A DNA stretch of 64,000 nucleotides from Liquidambar formosana (taxonomy: Eukaryota; Streptophyta; Magnoliopsida; Saxifragales; Altingiaceae). Position 1 is the stretch's first letter. The number at the start of each line of letters is the position of its first letter. This document shows, piece by piece, positions 10,921 through 23,217 of the stretch. The translations under genes were made by a program, and so were the position numbers. The stretch lies in assembly GCA_039720395.1 (NCBI GenBank), contig CM077824.1, forward strand, positions 29,417,675-29,481,674. Reading direction: 5' to 3'. The notes under the pieces were generated by a model. That model ran no database searches. It had not been told where the DNA came from and saw only the letters and a program-made list of their open reading frames with translations.

Positions 10921-11135
10921 TGATTGGTCATTTAATGTCCAATCATTAAAACCCTAGGTTCATACGGTATTTAATAAAAGGGATTAGGGTTTAATTAATG
11001 CCAAATAGGGTATTAATTACCCTTAATTAATTACACTAATTAGGGTTTCCAAAACCCTAACCCTAGACATCATTTATGGTATTAATTATGTCCTAACAAT
11101 TAATAACCATGATTGGTCATTTAATGACCAATCAT
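10921..11135. repeat. Paired ATTGGTCA palindromes in the CopA leader
   Basis: Two palindromes of the form ATGATTGGTCAttTAATGACCAATCAT at 10921-10944 (one mismatch) and 11109-11135 (perfect 11-bp arms or longer). The approximately 190-bp surroundings are similar, suggesting a duplicated unit. They recur in CopD and CopE. Confidence 0.8.
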
Positions 11136-12237
11136 TAACTCTTAATAAAGGTAATTAATATTCCAATTAGGGTTTTAATTAATGCCATAATGAAATTAGG
11201 GTTTCATCATTAACTCAAAATTAGGGTTTCATCCTTAACTCTATGCAGCCGTCACTACCAAGACGGCTGCCTGAGCTTGGCTAGGCTGCCATGGCCACCA
11301 ACGACTGTGGGAGGCCATGGGCAGCCATGGGAGAACATCCTAGGGGTGTGGGACAAGCCTCTGGACACGTGAGGAGTGGTGGAAGTGGCTGCCATCATAA
11401 AAAACAATCAGGGTTTCCAAAACCCATTGCTGGAGCCATTGTTGCAGACCTTGAAGGTCACAATAGCTTCTAAAACCTTATCAATTCGACTCCTCCATTG
11501 AAACCAGATTTTGTATCATGTCCCTACATGAAATACTAAGCTTCTAGAAGAGGTTTGGATGATCGAATCATCACCAATTGTTCTAAACAATTAAAACAAC
11601 AGTATGCTGCCCAGAATTTGACAGCATACTGTCCATGGTCAGAAATTGATTTAAAACCCAGCAAGATGAATGAATTAGGCTACCAAACGAATTTTCCCAT
11701 TATCCTACATGTCTTAGGAAACTAATGCAATTGGTTTCATGCAATTTGGAGTTCCCTAACTCAAGTTCTAATCAAAACTCCATTGATGACTTTTCTGCAG
11801 AGAAAATCTGCTATGCTGTTCATGAAAAATTTTCAAACTTTTTGAATCTTTTTCCATCAAAACCTTTTTGAAACTTAAAGAAAATCATATACACATGATA
11901 TATAATGATCCTAAAGTGGATATGCATCAAAAATACAGAAGCTTTGATTGAATTTAATTGCAAGAACCTCTGGGTTCTAAAACCCAGATTCGACCCTCTT
12001 CAGAAAACCCAGTTTTCCTTTTTCTTCTTCTTCCAATTCAAACCCTATACAACCTTTGCATCAATGGTTACCCTTAACCATGATTTAGAAGAGGAGTAGA
12101 AGAAGAATAGACCTAGGGTTCCAAACCCTAGGTTCGGCCAGAGAGAAGAACAATTCTGCAGTAAAAATTCTCCAGATTTTTGAATCATTCAACTACACCA
12201 TAAATTCCAGCCCATATGTATTTTGTATTATGCATAG

Positions 12238-12254
12238 CCATGGCTCTGATACCA
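12238..12254 (-). other. CopA primer binding site, initiator tRNA-Met type
   Basis: TGGTATCAGAGCCATGG on the element strand, one base after the 5' LTR end. The first 14 bases fit the 3' end of plant initiator tRNA-Met. Confidence 0.92.
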
Positions 12255-12255
12255 C

Positions 12256-13908
12256 TGTTGGGAATCATACAAGAGGGAAAAAAGAAGTGCGGAATATAAA
12301 AATTTTCCCTTTGATTCCACAGCCCATGAATCTAACTATGCATATACAAAATCAAACCCTAGCTATGAAGAGGGTTAGAACACTTACAGAATTTTTGTCT
12401 TCTCCTTTTTGCTCCAAGCTTTGATTCCGGACAGCGGTGAATGAGCAGCCCAAGTGTGCTGCCTCCAACGGTATCCACACCTAGCTAGAGCTTCAAGTCC
12501 TTTCCTTCTTTTCCCTTGTTGTTGCTAGTGTAGGAGAAGAGAGGAGAGAGAGAGAGGGGGCTGGAAAATTTCGGCCAGCACCTTGGGATTTCAACTTGTG
12601 ATGATGTCACACATCATAGTGTGGCTTATATAGTCCACACTAAGGGGGCCGGCCCTAGGGGGAAACCCTATTAGGGTGTGATGCAATTTCTCTAAATTGC
12701 ACAATAACCCCTATAAATTATATCAAATATAAATAGGCCTCAAAGAACTATTCTTTATGCACTCATACCCTTTCTCTCATAGACTTTAAAGCTCATCTTG
12801 CATGATCAGTGTGTGACCCATTGGGTTCACATCATCAAGTAGTAGGAATAGCACGAGGTGTGCACAATGGAACTCTTTCCATTTAGGGTCTAATTGGAAC
12901 TCCTTCCAATTCCCTAATTGATTATAACTCACTTATATCAATTAGGGCTTCTACTAACCATGAATAACACCTAGCATATGGTTCATGGTGTCGTCCTTAA
13001 TGAAGTGAATATGTATCTATCAAAGAACCCTTCTGTTATAGTTTATAGGTTACAATTGCATCCTTCCATTTACACAATGTCTCCAATTGAACTAATAGGA
13101 CATGGAAGTCTGTCAAGTCCCTAGTTCAATTACTTTATACTCATTCATAAATATCAACTCAATGATGAACTTATGGAAACTCCTTTCCATATTCACACTG
13201 CCATGGCCATGGACTGAATGAGTTATATTATGAATGCTATATGAGACATTCTCTCTCTTTTTCCTGAGAGTAATGGATTCCTTGTTGATCACTCACATGC
13301 CTTCATACACATAGCAATAGGGCCAATGAACACCTTTACAAACCCATGAATAGAATCTGCACTTAGTGTTATCAAACTTCTAAAGCTACATGCATAAGGT
13401 AACTATGGTGTCTCAGGTCTAAGGATTACTTGTACCACTATAACATTGAGAAACTGATTGACAGGCAGGTTAAAACTCCATTCAGTTTATCTCAAATCTT
13501 TGGTCACATTCAGTGTACCTATTCTATTAACAGGCACCCACCTGTTGGTTGTAGTGTCTCCACACAAATAGCTTGAGACCAGCTATCCTCCTATAGAGTC
13601 AACCTAACAAGTGCTAGTCCTATGGTTCATTACTATCCATCATAGTGAACCTTCAACTAGGAATGATTTAGGAGTTTAGTACAGAGATATATTTACAGTC
13701 TCATAATTACAACTCTTTGTAATTCAATATTCTCAACTCTAACTCCTTGGACATATTATGTAAATATAAATGATGCATACAAACATAATAGAATAAGCCC
13801 TTTTATTAAATCAATAATAAATGTGACATACATAAATGAAATCAAATGATTGTTCCTTTATCCCTAAACAATCATCTCTATGATTGGCTCTAGGGCATAA
13901 CTCTAACA
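12256..13908 (-). repeat. CopA 5' LTR
   Basis: 1653 bp, differing from the 3' LTR at two positions by eye. It supplies the promoter for the minus-strand element transcript. Confidence 0.97.
12625..12632 (-). promoter_or_regulatory. TATA box in the CopA 5' LTR
   Basis: TATATAAG on the element strand, about 1.28 kb into the LTR. It is retained in the CopD LTRs (26168-26175 and 34183-34190). Transcription would start about 30 bp downstream. Confidence 0.7.
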
Positions 13909-15079
13909 TTATCATCACAAGACAGCATGCATATCATCCATTCATTCATCCATATAAGCAATTAAATCAAAGAAAAACAGAAAAAAGAAAGAGGGGAAAG
14001 AAAACCTAGGATACTTAGTATCCTAGGGCGGACTTGAACCTCACGAAGAGCGCCTACGTACCATAAATGGAAATACATGGATCAAAGTCCACGTAGTTCG
14101 AAAGGGAATAGGGTTGTAACCTAATAGAGGCCTATGGTAAACCCTAAGTTTCCTTTCAAGAAAAACATGGTAAGTTTCCAAAAATAAACGATTCTCAAAG
14201 GATCTTTAGTAAATATGGAATTTGATAAAGATGGAAACTTTGATTTAAAAGGTATTTTTATGAATGGAAACTATAGAGTCTACCATACCCCCCTATTAAG
14301 GAATAACCCTAGGAGGGAGAAAGGGAAAGTTTCAAGGAAAGGACAGAATGGTGAATTGGGGCACCCTCATACCTTACTTACCTTTAAGCAAAAGCAACCT
14401 ATCAAAATAACCACCCAATTGCATAAGGTAATTATCTTATTTGCAAGATTTTATCTTGCAATAGCCAAAATAACCACCCCACATTGGTGGGGTAGTTGCA
14501 CCTGTTGTACCTGTCAAGCACCTGCAATTTGCATGCAAAACATACCAAAAATACCAACTAACCAAGCTAGGTTCCAATCAAGCAATTATCATGCTTAAAC
14601 ATAGGCTAACACATGCTCAAAATATCATACTAAGGTCATTAAACAGATCTGGACAGAATTGAAAATAAGGCTTAAAATCCTTCATAAGTCATGTAAACAA
14701 CACAAACCATGAAATAATGTAAGCCCTAATTCAACCCTATATGCAATAACATGCAAAAACCCTAAAAATCATCCATATGAATGCTCCAAATATCATATTT
14801 AGGTCAATAAATAAATCTGAACAGAATAGAAATAAGGTCTATGTTCATCCACTAAATATGCAAACAACATAAACAGTGAACAATTACAAACCCTAATTTA
14901 ATCCTAGAACCATGACATGCATAAAAACCTTAAAATCCCCTATATGAATGCCAAAAATATCATAGTCATCTCATATGCAACACATATAGCAACTATGAAG
15001 AAAAAAATAGAGAAAATCCCTAAGCTATTGTGCTATATGCAACTAAACCCACATAAGGATGATAAAAACCCTAGAATCA

Positions 15080-15780
15080 CAATGGTGCATAAAATCACAT
15101 GAAATGACACTCTAACATACTAAACAGCCCATGAATATGATCCTAAACATACATACTAGCTAATAGAAACAACAAAATACGATAAAAACATAAGCTTTAA
15201 TATGCAAAAGAGTTATTTCATGCAAAAAACAATTTCAGCACTAAGGAAACCCTAGGGTCCCAAACATGCAGTAAATCACATGGAATAGCATCCTAGCATA
15301 CTAAACAGCCCATGAATATCATCCTAAACATGCATACTAGCTAATAGAAGCAACAAGACATGATAAAGACATAAGCTTTAACATGCAAAAGAGTTATTTC
15401 ATGCAGAAAACCAATTTCAGCACTAAGGAAACCCTAGAATTGCAACTATGCATGAAATCTCATTAAACAGCCCTCTAGCATGTAAAAATGACCATGAACA
15501 AGATTATAATCGTGCATATTAACTCACAAAAGTATCCACACATGATAAAAATGCTAGCTTGAACATGCAATAATAGCTATTCAATGAGAAACCCCTAAAA
15601 AAGACACTAGAAACCCTAAAATCATAGCCACATATAAAATCACATGGAATGACATTATATCATACAAAACCAGTCATAAACAATATCCTAATCATGCATT
15701 CTAACCATTAGAAGCATCACCATATGATAAAGATATAAGCTTGAACATGAAATAATGCTATTCTATGCAAAAAACCCTAA
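15080..15780 (-). repeat. Tandem array of about 180-bp units inside the Tat1 LTR
   Basis: Recurring landmarks (CAGCCCATGAATAT, GATAAAnACATAAGCTT, ACTAAGGAAACCCTA) repeat at about 15124, 15303, 15485 and 15665. The two central units are most alike; less regular copies extend back to about 14640. The array lies downstream of the LTR TATA box. Confidence 0.75.
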
Positions 15781-16236
15781 CTTTAAAAGAGAGAAGAGGA
15801 GAAGGGAGGGTATACCTATGGTTGCTGCTGTGGAGAGTCCTCCTTCTCTTGTGTACTGTTGGGAATTCCTTCCTTCAAGCCTTCAAGTCAAACTCCAGCC
15901 CTCCTTTAAGCTCTCTCTCTCACTCTCTCACTCAAAATTTAGGTTAAACTACCCTAAGGGTGGTTGTCATAGCCTCCAAGTCTCACACATGCCTCTCACT
16001 TCAGAAAATTGCCTCCCCCCATTGCTGAAGTATAAGGGGTTATTTATAGGGTTTAAGGGAAAACCCTCAATGGTTGGGATTAAAACCCTAGGTATTGATC
16101 CAAGGGCTCTTTGAGGTTCCCTTGGGGCTCAAGTAGGTCAAATAGGGCTGAAAATAGGGTTAAATGGCGGCTGGAGGCGAGCAAATCCGAGGAAATAGGG
16201 AGGGAGCCGCGTCAAGACTCAAAAAAGGAAAGTGGC

Positions 16237-16316
16237 TCGGGTGACCACTTGGGGCTGGGCGGCTAGCCACCTGGGCCCAGGCGGCTAGCCGCCTAGGCCT
16301 GGGTGGTCACCCGAGG
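16237..16316. repeat. GC-rich palindrome cluster in the Tat1 LTR
   Basis: Three adjacent roughly 21-bp units, the central one a perfect 16-bp palindrome AGGCGGCTAGCCGCCT (16279-16294). They are flanked by CTCGGGTGACC and GGTCACCCGAGG, which are themselves complementary. The Tat2 LTR has the counterpart at 42809-42892. Confidence 0.8.
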
Positions 16317-17023
16317 CCATGTCATCTTTAGCCCAATTTTTGACCCTTTCGACTTCCAAATGTGTTTTAGGGCTCAAATCAACTCCGATTTTGACGAAAC
16401 GAAAACCAAAACGACCGTGTTTCGAAGGGAAATGTAATTTGAGTCACTTGAGGACAAGAAACCCTAGCCATGGCTGCATGGTTGGGTCCTACAAAGGTGG
16501 TTAACCGCTATGCCTCACCATCGCTTAGCTTAGGTATGCACATAGGGTCGCACCGAATGCTTTCCAATTCGAAATTCAACCTCCCTAAACACATTTGGGG
16601 ATGAAATTAAGACTAATCAAGGTCAAATGAGTAGTCATAGAGTGAAAATCGTGAGCCGATTCGAGCTAACTTGAAATAGGTCTCTTAACCAACCTGAGCC
16701 TTGTTGAGCCATTCTAATCCCGAACCATCAATTCATCAAATTGAACCCATAAATACCTCAAATGCATCCATATGAACTCTAATTGGCAACTTGGAGATCA
16801 TTTCAAGGTCAAATGGAAAGTTTGTGACCAAAAAGACGATTATACCCCTCAAGTCACAAAAGTTCTTATTAACCCTCAAGATCAACTCCAAATCGAACCA
16901 AAATTCATATACACCATCCTTAGGACCCTAGAAACTCAATGCAAAAGACTAGACTAAAAAAGGAAACAAAATGACACATGAAATGACAAACCCTAGCTAA
17001 GGTGGCAAAAATGGGGTGTGACA

Positions 17024-20000
17024 ATGGTGTCTCTATGTCCTGAGCTTAAGAAGCAATACGAGTCCATGGGAAGTGCACCTGAGATATTTATCCACATACA
17101 AGAGTTGTATAGCAAAGAGTTCTTGCTTGAATGTGATTAATGGGTTGAAGTTCCTACTTCCATCTGTGCTCAAGCCTAAAGGCAAGGGAGTAAGAAAGGG
17201 TAAGAGTACCCGAAGGGAGAGGAAAGGTAAAGGGATCTGTTTTTACTGCGGCAAAGATGGGCATTGGAAACGTAACTGCCAAGAGTATCTGGATACTCTA
17301 AAGAACCAACCTTCGGAAGGTATGGATCATGCTCTTATACTTGAGACTAACATGAGTGTTAGCTCTGCTTCCACTTGGGTACTAGATTCTGGTGCGAGTT
17401 CTCATATTTGTAATTCCATGCAGGACCTAGTGGGAAGCAGAAGGCTGAGTAAAGGAGAAGTAACGCTATGAGTGGGAAATGGAGCAAACGTTGCTGCATT
17501 AGCCGTAGGGACTTGCTGTTTGACTTTGCCTAGTAGGAGTAGTTTAGAATTATCAGGTTGTCTTTATATTCCAGAAGTTATAAGAAACATTATTTCTATT
17601 TCAGTATTATCTAAACAAGGATTTAGGTTTGTTTTTGAGGAGAATAAATGTTCTTTATTTAAAAATGAAGAGTTCATTACTTCTGGAGTTTATGTGAATG
17701 GCCTTTATTTTCTAAACTTTATTGCAAATGTTAATTGCATAGAGCATGATAGTTCTAAATTGAATGCAAACACACCCAAGAGAACAAGAGATAAAGAAAA
17801 CTCCGCATATGACTGGCACCTGAGACTAGGTCACATCAGTGAGAACAGGATTAACAAGATGTGTAAGGATAGACAATTGGGTCCATTGGCTTCTATGCCC
17901 TTTCTAACTTGTGAATCCTGTTTACTAGGTAAAATGACCAAGTCACCTTTCACCGGTTACGGTGAGAGGGCTGCAGACATATTAGGATTAATACATAGTG
18001 ACGTATGTGGTCCTATGAGCATACATGCTCGAGGAGGTTTCTCTTACTTTATAACCTTTACCGATGATCATTCTAGGTATGGGTATGTGTACTTAATGAA
18101 GTACAAATTTGAAGCATTTGAAAAGTTCAAAGAATTCAGATATGAAGTAGAGAAACAAACTGGTAAAAGTATTAAAGCTCTTCGATCGGATCGAGGAGGA
18201 GAATATTTAATCGGTGAGTTTTTAGATCATCTTGTTCAAGTGGGCATTCTATCTCAATGGACACCTCCTGGAACACCACAGCTTACTGGTATGTCAGAAA
18301 GGAGGAATAGAACCTTATTGGATATGGTTAGGTCCATGATGAGTTACATTGATTTACCATTGTCCTTCTCAGGACATGCCCTGGAAACTGCCGCGTACTT
18401 GTTGAACAGAGTCCCAACCAAGGCTGTCCCTAAGACACCGTATGAGATATGGAAAGGGAGAGCACCAAGCCTTAAACATGTTAAGGTATGGGGTTGCACT
18501 GCATATGTAAAGACACATGATGCAACCAAGTTAGAATCAAGATCAATTAAATGCAGGTTTGTGGGATATCCTAAAGAGAGTTTAGGATACTATTTCTATT
18601 ATCCTGATGAACAAAAGGTGTTTGTTAGTAAGTTTGCAGTCCTTCTTGAAAAAGAGTTTATTCAAGAAGGAGGCAACAACAGGAAAATAGAACTCAAAGA
18701 ATTGTCTGATGAGACACAAACCGACAGTGATCCCACCCCTGTCCCTGATGAGACAGAACCCACTAATGTACCACAACCTCTTTGTAGATCGAGTAGGGTA
18801 TCTGTTGCACCTGAGAGATATGGATTTCTCAACCATAATGCAAAGGAATTGTTCTTTGGTGATAGAGAACATCTAGATAACCCTACTACTTATGGACAGG
18901 CAATTTCGGATATTGATTCGAACAAATGGCTAGAAGCTATGAAATCTAAAATGGACTCGATGTATTCTAACAAAGTCTGGACTTTAGTTGATCCACCAGA
19001 AGGTATAGTATCTATTAGTTGCAAATGGATCTTCAAAAGGAAGATAGGCTCAAATGGAAAGGTAGAGACCTACAAAGCTAGGCTAGTGGCGAAAGGTTAC
19101 CGACAAAGACATGGTATTGACTATGAGGAAACCTTCTCACCAGTGGCTATGCTTAAGCCCATTAGGATCTTGTTAGCTATAGCTGCACACTACGATTATG
19201 AGATATGGCAAATGGATGTAAAGACCGCTTTCCTTAATGGTAACATTGAGGAAGACCTTTATATGCAGCAACCTGAGGGTTTTACATCTAGTGGTGAGGA
19301 CCACAAAGTGTGCAAGCTACAACGGTCCATTTATGGACTTAAACAAGCTTCTAGAAGTTGGAACATCCGATTCGATGAGGCAATCAAATCGTTTGGTTTC
19401 CTATAGAATATGGATGAACCATGTGTGTACAAGAAGGTTAGTGGGAGTGCGATTACTTTCCTGGTCCTATATGTTGATGACATTCTACTTATCGGGAATA
19501 ATATAGAAACGTTATCAAAAGTGAAAGAGTGGCTTTCACAGAATTTCTCCATGAAAGATTTGGGAGAAGCATCCTATATTCTAGGAATAAAGGTCTATAG
19601 AGATAGATCTAAAAGGATGCTAGGTCTCTCCTAATCTTTGTACATAGACAAAATATTGAAAAGGTTTAATTTAGAAGATTCCAAAAGAGGTCCAATTCCT
19701 GTTAGGCATGGAATCAAGTTGTCTAAAAACATGGCACCTAAAACTCCAGAAGAGATTGCGTACATGAGGACGATTCCCTATGCTTCTGCAGTAGGGAGGC
19801 TAATGTATGCCAATTTATGTACAAGACTAGATATCGCTTTTGGTGTAAGAGTTACAAGCAGATATCAGGCAGACCCAGGTGTGAAACACTGGGAAGCAGT
19901 CAAGGCTGTCCTTAAGTACTTAAGAAGAACTAAGGAACTATTCTTTGTCTATGGAGGAAGAAACTTAGAAATGGTTGGTTATACAGATTCAGATTTTCAA

Positions 20001-20470
20001 TCTGACAATGATGATAGGAAATCAACATCGGGGTATGTTTTCACCTCGAATTGTGGAGCTGTAAGTTGGAGGAGCTGTAAACAGGATGTTACAGTGGACT
20101 CCACTACAGAGGCTGAGTACATTGCTGCATTAGAGGCTGCAAAGGAAGCTGTTTGGATAAAGAAGTTCATTACTGAACTGGGAGTAGTTCCTACCATTGA
20201 GAAGCCCTTGCCATTGTTTTGTGACAACAACGGGGCTATTGCTCAAGCTAAGGAACCACGGTCACATCAAAAGTCCAAACACATTGAGCGACGATTCCAT
20301 GTGATTAGAGAGATCATTTGAAGAGGTGATATAAGCATACAGAAGATTCACACAACAGAGAATGTAGCAGATCCCTTCACTAAAGCTACGACCCAAGAGC
20401 AGTTGGATCACCATAGATAGGAAATGGGTATTAGATACATTGTGGATTGGCTATAGTGCAAGTGGGAGAT
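17024..20470 (+). pseudogene. CopB Gag-Pol pseudogene
   Basis: Same protein order as CopA, from the Gag motif [16 protein letters not shown] through zinc knuckle, protease (LDSGASS), integrase, RT (YVDDILLIG) and RNase H. It has the same loss of the Gag core after ELY. It keeps the integrase Asp that CopA lacks (IHSDVCGPM). Broken by a short deletion and frameshift near 17163 and stops at 17138, 17469, 19404, 19632, 20319, 20418 and 20454. Four of the seven are C-to-T changes (CGA or CAR to stop). The rest of the frame is highly similar to CopA, and open stretches of 644 and 227 codons remain. Confidence 0.93.
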
Positions 20471-21552
20471 TGTTAGAGTTATACCCTAGAGCCAATCATA
20501 GAGATGATTGTTTAGGGATAAAAGAACAATCATTTGATTTCATTTATGTATGTCACATTTATTATTGATTTAATAAAAGGGCTTATTCTATTATGTTTGT
20601 ATGCATCATTTATATTTACATAATATGTCTAAGGAGTTAGAGTTGAGAATATTAAATTACAAAGAGTTGTAATTATGAGACTGTAAATATATCTCTGTAC
20701 TAAACTCCTAAATCATTCCTAGTTGAAGGTTCACTACGATGTACAATAATGAACCATAGGACTAGCACTTATTAGGTTGACTCTATAGGAGGATAGCTGG
20801 TCTCAAGCTATTTGTGTGGAGACACTACAACCAACAGGTGTGTGCCTATTAATAGAATAGGTACACTGAATGTGACCAAAGATTTGAGATAAACTGAATG
20901 GAGTTTTAACCTGCCTATCAATCAGTTTCTCAATGTTATAATGGTATAAGTAATCCTTAGACATGAGACACCATAGTTACCTTATGCATGTAGCTTTAGA
21001 AGTTTGATAACACTAAGTGCAGATCCTATTCAAGGGTCTGTAAAGGTGTTCATTGGCCCTATTGCTATGTGTATGAAGGCATATGAGTGATCAACAAGGA
21101 ATCCATTACTCTCAGGAAAAAGAGAGAGAATGTCTCATATAGCATTCATAATATAACTCATTCAGTCCATGGCCATGGTAGTGTGAATATGGAAAGGAGT
21201 TTCCATAAGTTCAGCATTGAGTTGATATTTATGAATGAGTATAAAGTAATTGAATTAGGGACTTGACAGACTTCCATGTCCTATTAGTTCAATTGGAGAC
21301 ATTGTGTAAACGGAAGGATGTAATTGTAACCTATAAACTATAACAGAAGGGTTCTATGTAATATCTTATTCATTTCATTAAGGACAACACCATGAACCAT
21401 ATGCTAGGTGTTATTCATGGTTAGTAGAAGCCCTAATTGATATAAGTGAGTTATAATCAATTAGGGAATTGGAAAGAGTTCTAATTAGACCCTAAATGGA
21501 AAGAGTTCCATTGTGCACATCTCGTGCTATTCTTACTACTTGATGATGTGAA
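20471..21552 (+). repeat. CopB 3' LTR, first piece
   Basis: Starts TGTTAGAGTTATACCC after the PPT AGTGGGAGAT. Interrupted at GATGTGAA by solo LTR 1; continues at 23218. Confidence 0.93.
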
Positions 21553-23217
21553 TGTTAGGATTATGCCCTAGAGCCAATCATAGAGATGATTGTTTAGGGA
21601 TTAGGAAAAATCAATTGATTTCATTTATATATATGTCACATTTATTATTGATTTAATAAAAGGGCTTATTCTATTATGTTTATATGCATCATTTATATTT
21701 ACATAATATGTCCATGGAGTTAGAGTTGAGAATATGAAATTACAAAGGGTTGTAATTTTGAGACTCTAAATATATCTCTGTACTAAACTCCTAAATCATT
21801 CCTAGTTGAAGGTTCACTATGATGGACAGTAATGAACCATAGGACTAGCACTTGTTAGGTTGACTCTATAGGAGGATAGCTAGTCTCAAGCTATTTGTGT
21901 GGAGACACTACAACTAACAAGTGGGTGCCTATTATAAGAATAGGTATACTGAAGACCAAAGATATGAGATAAACTGAATGGAGTTTTAACCTGCTTGTCA
22001 ATCAGTTTCTCATTGTTATAGTGGTACAAGTAATCCTTAGACCTGAGACACCATGGTTGTCTTATGCATGTAGCTTTAGAAGTTTGATAACACTAAGTGC
22101 AGATCCTATTCATGGGTCTGTAAGGGTGTTCATTGGCCCTACTGCTATGTGTGTGAAGGCATGTGAGTGATCAACAAGGAATCCATCACTCTCAGGAAAA
22201 AGGGAGTGAATGTCTCATATAGCATTCATTGAATATAACTCATTAAACCCATGGGCCCATAGTAGAATGAATATGGAAAGGAGTTTCCATAAGTTCATCA
22301 TTGAGTTGATATTAATGAATGAGTATAAAGTAATTGAACTAGGGACTTGACAGAATTCCATGTCCTATTTGTTCAATTGTAGACATTGTGTTGATGGAAG
22401 GATGGAATTGTAACCTATAAACTATAACAGAAGGGTTCTTTGTAAATGACTATTCACCTCATTAAGGACCACACCATGAGCCATATGCTAGGTGTTACTC
22501 ATGGTTAGTAGAAGCCCTAATTGATATAAATGAGTTATAATCAATTAGGGAATTGAAAGGAGTTTCAATTAGACCCTTTAATGGAAAGTGTTCCATTGTG
22601 CACAACATGTGCTATTCCTACTACTTGATGATGTGAACCCAATGGGTCACACACTGATCATGCTAAGAGAGCTTGTTTGTCTATAAAAGAGATGGTATAA
22701 GTGAATAAAGAATAGTTCTTTAAGGGCTTAATTTGTATATGATACAAATTAGTGGGGTTATTGTGTAATTAGGAGTAATTACACAAAACCCATTAGGGTT
22801 AGGAATCCCCTTATGGCCGGCCCTATTAGTGGGCTATATAATGCCCACTATGATGTGATGACATCATCACTTGAAGTGTTTTTGGAGGCTCCCTTGTGCT
22901 GGCCGAAAATTCCCTTGAAGGCTCTCTCTCTCTCTCTTCTCCACCTCTAGCAACTATAAGGAAGAAGAAGGAAAGGACAACTTGCTCTAGCTAGGTGTGG
23001 ATACTGTTGGAGGCAGTACACTTAGACTGCTCAATCAGAAGATAAAGCTTGGAGCATAAAGGAGAAGACTTGATTCAAACTGTAAGTAATTCTACCCTCT
23101 TCTAGTTAGGGTTTTTGTTTTTGTATTAAGCATAATTAAGATTCATGGTTTTGGGAATCGTAGGAAAAATTTTAATTCCGCCTTTGTAGTTTTTCCTCTC
23201 TAGTTCGATTCCCAACA
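21553..23217 (+). mobile_element. Solo Copia LTR 1 (1665 bp)
   Basis: Complete LTR of the same family, TGTTAGGATTATGCCC to GATTCCCAACA, flanked by the 5-bp duplication GTGAA (21548-21552 and 23218-23222). Host LTR sequence continues on both sides. No internal region is present, so it is the product of recombination between the two LTRs of a former full element. Confidence 0.95.

Larger units (their letters stand above)
9228..12237 (-). other. CopA untranslated leader (3.0 kb)
   Basis: Unusually long 5' leader between PBS and gag, conserved in CopD (26567-29999) and CopE (60629-64000). It contains three copies of a 20-bp motif just upstream of gag, a 63-codon sense open frame, AT-rich sequence, CCCTAAA motifs, repeated palindromes and a 60-codon antisense open frame, each listed separately. 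No long coding frame is present. Confidence 0.85.
3901..13908 (-). mobile_element. CopA: complete young Ty1/Copia element (10,008 bp)
   Basis: LTRs of 1653 bp each (3901-5553 and 12256-13908) begin TGTTGGGAATC and end CTCTAACA on the plus strand. By eye they differ at two bases only (4080 T versus 12435 C; 5327 T versus 13682 C). The 5-bp target duplication TTATC lies at 3896-3900 and 13909-13913. PBS, a 3-kb leader, one 1230-codon frame and a polypurine tract are all present. The host sequence on both sides is the Tat1 LTR, which becomes continuous when CopA is removed. Low LTR divergence makes this one of the latest events in the window. Confidence 0.97.
1..17023 (-). mobile_element. Tat1: Ty3/Gypsy Tat-lineage element, 5' part, interrupted by CopA
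   Basis: Minus-strand element running off the left edge. From its 5' end it shows an LTR (17023 down to 13909, resuming at 3900 down to 3572), a PBS (3568-3551), an untranslated leader, gag (2843-1401) and protease down to position 1; pol lies outside the window. It is about 7 kb here once the 10-kb CopA insertion is removed. It interrupts the gag region of CopB: base 17024 continues directly with CopB coding sequence. Layout and sequence match Tat2 on the plus strand at 42107 onwards, which supports every boundary. The left target duplication lies outside the window; the right copy should be ATGGT at 17024. Confidence 0.93.
13914..17023 (-). mobile_element. Tat1 5' LTR, main piece
   Basis: Starts on the minus strand at 17023 with TGTCACACCCCATTTTTG, as Tat2 does at 42107. 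It contains a TATA box (CTATAAATAA, about 16040-16049), a CT-rich tract at about 15905-15935, a GC-rich palindrome block and an array of about 180-bp repeats. The region near 14030-14110 matches Tat2 at about 44580-44700 closely. Short open frames here are not supported as genes. Confidence 0.9.

Noticed and set aside
15080..15780. Repeat array considered as a CRISPR-like structure
   Set aside because: Units are about 180 bp, imperfect and contiguous without unique spacers, in a plant LTR.
15755..16114. 119-codon plus-strand frame in the Tat1 LTR
   Set aside because: Antisense to the element, no conservation with Tat2, composition of low-complexity LTR sequence.
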